From Nitrospira defluvii (GTDB taxonomy: Bacteria > Nitrospirota > Nitrospiria > Nitrospirales > Nitrospiraceae): a stretch of DNA of 64,000 nt. The stretch lies in contig NZ_CAJNBJ010000021.1 of NCBI RefSeq assembly GCF_905220995.1, positions 1 through 64,000 on the forward strand. The letters are read 5' to 3'. A model generated the notes under the pieces. It searched no databases. It was given only the letters and a program-made list of their open reading frames with translations, and was not told the DNA's origin. The translations under genes and the position numbers were made by a program. Below are positions 59,338 through 64,000 of the stretch, one piece after another (within the stretch, counting starts at the first letter, position 1; each line of letters begins with the position of its first letter).

Positions 59338-59857
59338 GTTGATGGTTTCGCTTGCGTTGAGACTTGGGGAGCTTTCGAGGATTTCCGCCCTTCTCCTTCG
59401 ACCGTTTCACCACCTCGGCCTCGCCGCGATCTAATTCCTTGAACGCGAGCGTCGGCCCCGACGAGGGCCGTTCGTGCAACTTGGCTCGAAATTCCGCCGC
59501 GCTGATCACAAGCGCGCCAGCCCCCCTCGCCGCGTTGACCACCTCATGATCAGAGGACACCACCGCGCAATCCTTGCCGAATACTCGCGCGAGTCGTTGA
59601 ATCACCTGGTCGGCCCGCTCACCGCGTTTCGAATAGACAACCTCGATCCCCGATTGAAACTCCCGATGCTCCGCCCCCATGCCACCCTGCCATCCATCGA
59701 ACACGACGGTGATGGCGTGACCCTTTCGCCGGCGGTACCCGGCCAAGTCCCGGATCAACGCCTCACGTGTCGCCTCCAGACGACCGGACCCGCTGGACCC
59801 CGCCATTCCAGCGCTGCCGACGAGGTTATAGCCATCGACAAGAAGATGTGTCGCCAT
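59324..59857 (-). CDS. YacP-like NYN-domain ribonuclease
   Basis: A 177-aa protein with the NYN/PIN-like core: HLLVDGYNLVGSAG, ITVVFDGWQGGMGAEH, YSKRGERADQVIQRL and CAVVSSDHEVVNAARGAGA, matching YacP (Rae1-type RNase). The acidic residues of a PIN-like site are in place (D8, D54 region, SSD). The C-terminus is Lys/Arg rich, likely for RNA contact. Confidence 0.88.
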   Translation of the reverse strand: MATHLLVDGYNLVGSAGMAGSSGSGRLEATREALIRDLAGYRRRKGHAITVVFDGWQGGMGAEHREFQSGIEVVYSKRGERADQVIQRLARVFGKDCAVVSSDHEVVNAARGAGALVISAAEFRAKLHERPSSGPTLAFKELDRGEAEVVKRSKEKGGNPRKLPKSQRKRNHQLREF

Positions 59858-59920
59858 CTAGAATTACGAAGTTTGAGAGCTTTTGTTGACAATACCACAA
59901 ACATCTGAGAAAAGGCCTAG

Positions 59921-61279
59921 ATGGTACCTTCTCGATGGGAGTCTCCGCTCCTGCCCTCTATCTCCCTGCTGCTCCGCACCTGTCTCCTGCTGACGGTTGC
60001 CTGGTGCCTGGCAGCAACGATGTCTGTAGCGAACGCCGAAGTCCCGGTTGAACCGGCCTGGCCGGACGTGCCGCACTTCTCCGCTGAACTCTCGTCTCCG
60101 CACTTCCTCCTGATCAAACAGGAGAAGGCCGGCAGCACACGGTATCCTCTCGTGGTCCGTGACCTTCGTACCTGGTCGACCCCCGACGGCACCCGTCTGG
60201 TCCTCGACCTGAATCACAAGGCCTCCTTCACCGAGAGCTACTTACGCAACCCGGACCGCGTCGTGATTGAAGTCAGCAATGCGATCCTCGGGAAATCATC
60301 CCGTCAGCGCGTCTCGGGCGGCACTATTCCACAGTCGTTTCACATCGCCCAAAGCCGTCCCCGGATCGTGACGATTACCCTGCCGCGGACCCAGGGATTG
60401 AAGTACAAGGCCTTTGCGCTGACGAACCCGGATCGCCTCGTGATCGACCTGTACCACAAAGCGAAAGATCAGATCCGGCAGATCGGCGAGACGTCGTCGA
60501 CCTCACCCTCGGCCCCTGCCGTGGCGCTGCCGACACCCCCAACCATCCCGAGTCCCACGGTCACAGAGCCGGTCCGGCCGACCGCTCCCAAACCGGCGAA
60601 CCCGACCCAGACGATCGTCATCGATCCAGGGCACGGCGGAAAAGATCCCGGCACCATCGGGCAACATGGCACGACCGAAAAGGACGTGACGCTGAAAGTC
60701 GGTCTCTTGCTAAAGGATCTGCTCGCCACATTGCCCAACACGCGCGTGCTCATGACCCGCGACCGGGACGCCTTCATCGAACTGGAAGACCGGGCGAAGT
60801 TTGCGAACGGCAAAGACGCCGATCTGTTCATTTCGATCCATGTCAATTCGCACCCGCACAAAGGCGTACGCGGGCTGGAAATCTATCATTTCGGCGAAGC
60901 GAAGGATCAGCGGGCGCTGGAAGTCGCCGCGCGGGAAAACGGCACGCCGCTGAACAGCACCGGTGTGGGATGGGAATACATCGTCGCCGATCTCCTGACC
61001 TCTAAGAAAATCGAACACTCTCAGGAGCTTGCCTGGACCGCCAAGCAGGCGATGGTCACGAATCTCAACGGGCGCTACAGCACGATCGACCACGGGGTCA
61101 AAACGGCGCCGTTCTATGTGCTTCGATTCACCACCATGCCCAGCATCCTTGCGGAAATCGCCTTTATGTCGAATCCCGCCGAAGAAGAGCAGATGCGCTC
61201 CCAACCGTTCCTGGCCCATATCGCCGAATCGATCTTTGAAGGGGTGAAAACCTATCTCCGCACGACCCCGTCCAGGTGA
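59921..61279 (+). CDS. amiC: N-acetylmuramoyl-L-alanine amidase with AMIN domain (AmiC type)
   Basis: A 452-aa exported enzyme. The signal peptide is followed by an AMIN domain (about 70-185, DLRTWSTPDGTRLVLDLNHK), a Pro-rich linker (195-225) and the Amidase_3 catalytic domain (232-445). Its zinc ligands lie in VIDPGHGGKDPG, the E of TTEKDVTL and FISIHVNSH; the catalytic Glu is in ILAEIAFMSN. It cuts peptide side chains from peptidoglycan during cell separation. It is divergent from the NYN gene. Confidence 0.95.
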   Translation: MVPSRWESPLLPSISLLLRTCLLLTVAWCLAATMSVANAEVPVEPAWPDVPHFSAELSSPHFLLIKQEKAGSTRYPLVVRDLRTWSTPDGTRLVLDLNHKASFTESYLRNPDRVVIEVSNAILGKSSRQRVSGGTIPQSFHIAQSRPRIVTITLPRTQGLKYKAFALTNPDRLVIDLYHKAKDQIRQIGETSSTSPSAPAVALPTPPTIPSPTVTEPVRPTAPKPANPTQTIVIDPGHGGKDPGTIGQHGTTEKDVTLKVGLLLKDLLATLPNTRVLMTRDRDAFIELEDRAKFANGKDADLFISIHVNSHPHKGVRGLEIYHFGEAKDQRALEVAARENGTPLNSTGVGWEYIVADLLTSKKIEHSQELAWTAKQAMVTNLNGRYSTIDHGVKTAPFYVLRFTTMPSILAEIAFMSNPAEEEQMRSQPFLAHIAESIFEGVKTYLRTTPSR

Positions 61280-61326
61280 CAGGTGTCGCTCCGTTGAGCT
61301 AGAGTTCTCCCGTTCCCGCGCACACT

Positions 61327-62088
61327 ATGACCACATTCAAACTCGTCCTTGAGTATGATGGGACGCACTATGCCGGCTGGCAGCGCCAGTTGAACGTGCC
61401 GACCATTCAGGAAACGGTGGAATCGGCACTCGCAGCCATCGCTCAGACGCGGCTCACCGTCGTCGGGGCCGGGCGCACCGATGCCGGCGTGCACGCATTG
61501 GGACAGGTCGCCAGCTTTCGCACCGACCGTGGCCTCTCCGAACGCGAGTGGCTGCGCGCTTTGAACGCCCACCTCCCGGCTGACATCAGCGCCCTGTCGG
61601 TTGTGCAAGTCGCCGATGACTTTCATGCCCGCTATTCCGCTAAGGGCAAGCTGTACGAATACCACCTGCTGAATCGCCCGGAGCGCGCGCCGCTGCTCAG
61701 GGAACGTGCCTGGATGCTGTACAAGCCGCTCGACCTATATGCCATGATGGACGCCGCCGCCTGCCTGACCGGAAGACAGGATTTTTCATCGTTCGAAACC
61801 GCCCCGACCGAAAACGACAATCCGCAGTGCCACATGCAACAGGCCGAGCTCCGCCGACAGGGCGATCTCATCGTCTGTGCGTTTTACGCCGACCGGTTTC
61901 TCAAACAAATGGTTCGCTCCATCGTGGGTACGCTGGTCGAGGTGGGCCAGGGCAAACGGTCTGCCGCCGATATGCCGCGCCTGCTGGCGGCCCGCGCCCG
62001 CGCCGCTGCAGGCAGAACCGCCCCCGCACATGGTTTGTATCTGGTACGGGTCGACTATCAGGACACGCCTATCCCCAATCCCACGTAA
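61327..62088 (+). CDS. truA: tRNA pseudouridine(38-40) synthase
   Basis: A 253-aa TruA. It starts FKLVLEYDGTHYAGWQRQ and has the catalytic Asp in VVGAGRTDAGVHALGQVASF, plus RYSAKGKLYEYHLLN, GRQDFSSFE and RFLKQMVRSIVGTLVEVG. The usual family length is 240-270 aa. It lies 47 bp after amiC. Confidence 0.96.
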   Translation: MTTFKLVLEYDGTHYAGWQRQLNVPTIQETVESALAAIAQTRLTVVGAGRTDAGVHALGQVASFRTDRGLSEREWLRALNAHLPADISALSVVQVADDFHARYSAKGKLYEYHLLNRPERAPLLRERAWMLYKPLDLYAMMDAAACLTGRQDFSSFETAPTENDNPQCHMQQAELRRQGDLIVCAFYADRFLKQMVRSIVGTLVEVGQGKRSAADMPRLLAARARAAAGRTAPAHGLYLVRVDYQDTPIPNPT

Positions 62089-62171
62089 GGAACTTTCCCC
62101 TGAGACAGACGTGCCGACATTTGTTATAGTTTTGCCGACAATCCCCTCTCCACCTTCACAAGGAGTCGTCG

Positions 62172-62489
62172 ATGAAACATCTGAGCACCGCCATTTTCTC
62201 TATCCTGTTGGCAACTGTGTTGGTCACCCCGTCGCTGAGTTACGCGGGGGCACAGCAGAACAAAATGAAGACCTGCAATGCCGATGCGGACGCCAAGGGA
62301 CTGAGCGGCGAAGGCAAGGGCGATGAGCGAAAGGCCTTCATGAAAGAATGTCTCTCGGCGAAGCCGGCCAAGGCGGCGGCAGGCGCCTCGCAGCAGAACA
62401 AAATGGCGACGTGTAATAAGGAAGCAAAGGCCAAGAGTCTTGCCGGCGACGAACGGAAGAAGTTTATGAAGAGCTGCTTGTCGAACTAA
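62172..62489 (+). CDS. PsiF-repeat exported protein, 105 aa
   Basis: ATG 62172 with AAGGAG before it. A signal peptide (1-25, LSYAGA) is followed by two PsiF repeats: QQNKMKTCNADADAKGL with ERKAFMKECLS, and QQNKMATCNKEAKAKSL with ERKKFMKSCLS. Each repeat holds two Cys. In E. coli psiF is phosphate-starvation induced, but its function is unknown. Confidence 0.92.
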   Translation: MKHLSTAIFSILLATVLVTPSLSYAGAQQNKMKTCNADADAKGLSGEGKGDERKAFMKECLSAKPAKAAAGASQQNKMATCNKEAKAKSLAGDERKKFMKSCLSN

Positions 62490-62500
62490 GGGGAGAGATG

Positions 62501-62535
62501 TACTCCGGCGATATCCGCGTGGTGGAGCCGGAGTA
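62501..62535. terminator. Hairpin after the psiF-like gene
   Basis: A perfect 9-bp inverted repeat TACTCCGGC and GCCGGAGTA with a 17-nt loop lies 12 bp after the stop. There is no T-tract, so it could be a weak terminator or a 3'-end stabiliser. Confidence 0.4.
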
Positions 62536-62628
62536 TGCCGACATTGATGTGGTTGGGCTGTGGCGCTCCGCGCCCTGACCGATCCGGTAACACTTGTTGG
62601 GATAGCCTTCGAGGAAGGGGCCTCTGCG

Positions 62629-63279
62629 TTAACGAGACCGGTTGGAATCCTGGTTTTCGAGTTGCTTGCGCAACTCGATGAGTTCCATCTCCAGCGCGGC
62701 GAATCGGTCGGCCGTGGGGTCCGGCATGTTGGTGTGATCCATCGTGGCATCCGGAAGCCGCTCGCCCTGTGATTTGATGATCCGGCCCGGCACGCCGATC
62801 ACCGTGGAATTGGGCGGCACGGATTTCAGCACCACCGAGTTGGCCCCGATTTTCACGTTGTCGCCGATCGTGATGCCGCCCAAAATCTTGGCACCGGCCC
62901 CGACCACCACATGATTGCCGAGCGTCGGGTGTCGCTTCCCGCGTTCCTTCCCTGTTCCACCCAGCGTCACGCCTTGGAACAGGGTGACATGGTCCCCAAC
63001 CTCCGCCGTCTCTCCGATCACCACCCCCATGCCATGGTCGATAAAAAACCCGCAGCCGATCTTGGCGGATGGATGGATTTCAATCCCGGTCAGCCAGCGG
63101 GCCAGTTGGGAGATCGCTCGCGGCAGGAACGGCACCTGATGCTCTTTCAGCCAATGCGCCAGCCGATAGGCCAGCAGCGCGTGAAATCCCGCATAGGTCA
63201 GGACGACCTCCAGCCTGCTGGTTGCGGCCGGATCGCGTTCAAACACCGCGTGGAGGTCCTGAGCAATGGCTTTCAACAT
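62629..63279 (-). CDS. cysE: Serine O-acetyltransferase
   Basis: 216 aa from ATG 63279. The N-terminal helical part ([20 protein letters not shown]) and left-handed hexapeptide helix ([46 protein letters not shown]) are typical of CysE/EpsC. It makes O-acetylserine for cysteine synthesis. It is shorter than E. coli CysE (273 aa), like many non-enterobacterial forms. It lies 37 bp downstream of ispF. Confidence 0.95.
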   Translation of the reverse strand: MLKAIAQDLHAVFERDPAATSRLEVVLTYAGFHALLAYRLAHWLKEHQVPFLPRAISQLARWLTGIEIHPSAKIGCGFFIDHGMGVVIGETAEVGDHVTLFQGVTLGGTGKERGKRHPTLGNHVVVGAGAKILGGITIGDNVKIGANSVVLKSVPPNSTVIGVPGRIIKSQGERLPDATMDHTNMPDPTADRFAALEMELIELRKQLENQDSNRSR

Positions 63280-63316
63280 TGTGATAAGGAATGGGGCTCG
63301 ACGTCGCGACCGGCTC

Positions 63317-63799
63317 CTATGCCCGTTCGATGAGACACACGGCCTGAGCGGCAATCGCCTCTTCGCGTCCCACCGCATCCAACCCCTCGCCGCTCTTGAC
63401 CTTCACGTTCACAAGATCCGGTTCGACCCGCAACACTCCGGCGATGATCGTTTGCATCGATGACAGATGCGCGCTCAGCCGAGGCGCCTGGGCGATGATG
63501 GTACTGTCCACATTGGCCAGTCGATAGCCCTTTGCCCGCAACTTTCCGACAACGTCGTCCAGCAACTTGAGGCTGGAGATATTCTTGAATCGTTGATCGG
63601 AACTCGGATAGTGGCGACCGAGATCCCCTTCTCCCATGGCGCCCAGGAGGGCATCGCAAATGGCGTGCACAAGGGCGTCGGAATCGGAATGCCCTTGCAG
63701 GCCTTTATGATGCGGAATCTCGAGCCCGCCGAGAATCAGCTTTCGTCCTGCAACCAAGGGATGAATATCCCATCCGCACCCCACGCGTACCGACGTCAT
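63317..63799 (-). CDS. ispF: 2-C-methyl-D-erythritol 2,4-cyclodiphosphate synthase
   Basis: A 160-aa IspF of the non-mevalonate isoprenoid pathway. Metal-site residues lie in [19 protein letters not shown] and [33 protein letters not shown] and [20 protein letters not shown] follow. It overlaps the stop of ispD by 4 bp. Confidence 0.96.
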   Translation of the reverse strand: MTSVRVGCGWDIHPLVAGRKLILGGLEIPHHKGLQGHSDSDALVHAICDALLGAMGEGDLGRHYPSSDQRFKNISSLKLLDDVVGKLRAKGYRLANVDSTIIAQAPRLSAHLSSMQTIIAGVLRVEPDLVNVKVKSGEGLDAVGREEAIAAQAVCLIERA

Positions 63800-64000
63800 T
63801 CTGCACTCCTCGCCGCCGTACGTGAGCGGAGAATTGCCTCTCCGATCACGAGATCTTCCGGCCTTGTCACCTTGATGTTTTCTCCGCTGCCCTCAACCAC
63901 AACAACCGGTTTTCCGAGCATTTCTATGAGATGCGCGTCATCTGTGGCCTGCACGCCGCCCAGCAGGCCCTTACGATGGCCTTCCTCCAACCACTCACGG
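63796..64000 (-). CDS. ispD: 2-C-methyl-D-erythritol 4-phosphate cytidylyltransferase, C-terminal end (partial)
   Basis: The frame runs off the right edge. The visible end has QATDDAHLIEMLGKPVVVVE and NIKVTRPEDLVIGEAIL, which matches the C-terminus of IspD (T-D-D, then the K-I/V-T-x-P-x-D-L motif). It forms an operon with ispF, as in many bacteria. Confidence 0.88.
   Translation of the reverse strand, partial: REWLEEGHRKGLLGGVQATDDAHLIEMLGKPVVVVEGSGENIKVTRPEDLVIGEAILRSRTAARSAE

Overview
This 64-kb window looks like chromosomal DNA of a GC-rich Gram-negative bacterium. Gene content (two TonB-dependent receptors, two RND efflux systems, NrfHA, several COG0523/CobW GTPases) suggests Nitrospirota, probably a Nitrospira. 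That placement is inference. No rRNA, tRNA, CRISPR array or intact insertion sequence was seen.

Layout. (1) 1-10.7 kb, + strand: a tight operon of very large cytoplasmic proteins of unknown function (870, 269, 1772 and 573 aa, plus the end of an upstream gene). It is followed by an AT-richer patch with a gene broken by one in-frame amber codon. (2) 11.8-18.5 kb: a small lipoprotein, a hemerythrin-like protein, a MarR regulator and a divergent MexEF-like efflux pair. (3) 19-27.5 kb, + strand: secreted and periplasmic proteins, including a phosphatase-fold protein that seems to have lost its catalytic residues, nitrite reductase NrfHA with an unusual CxxCH first heme, and a TIG/IPT-domain protein with repeated Cys-Cys motifs. 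(4) 27.7-37 kb: Sua5, an orphan ModA, and a second RND operon whose permease is split into two genes. (5) 37.3-58.5 kb: almost entirely minus strand, read as a zinc-limitation island. It starts at a Fur/Zur-type regulator with a palindromic operator overlapping its promoter. It continues with four COG0523 GTPases, a WD40 protein, a ZIP transporter, MoaB, a Tpx-like protein, dihydroorotase, and paralogues of ribosomal proteins S18, S14, L28 and L33 lacking most zinc-binding cysteines. It ends with two TonB-dependent receptors. Four small His-rich membrane-anchored proteins of one family are scattered through it, two of them next to the receptors. (6) 58.5-64 kb: housekeeping genes tatD, a YacP/NYN nuclease, amiC, truA, psiF-like, cysE, ispF and the end of ispD.

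How the genes may work together. Region 5 fits the known bacterial response to zinc starvation: import zinc (outer-membrane receptors, TonB-like protein, ZIP), deliver it (COG0523 GTPases), and replace zinc-containing proteins with zinc-free paralogues. A 121-bp imperfect palindrome occurs as two full copies, each within 3 bp of the 3' end of a minus-strand gene, plus one or two partial copies. Arm and loop sequences differ between copies but pairing is kept. The strongest candidates for something undescribed are the giant-protein operon at the left end and the His-rich small-protein family in the zinc island.
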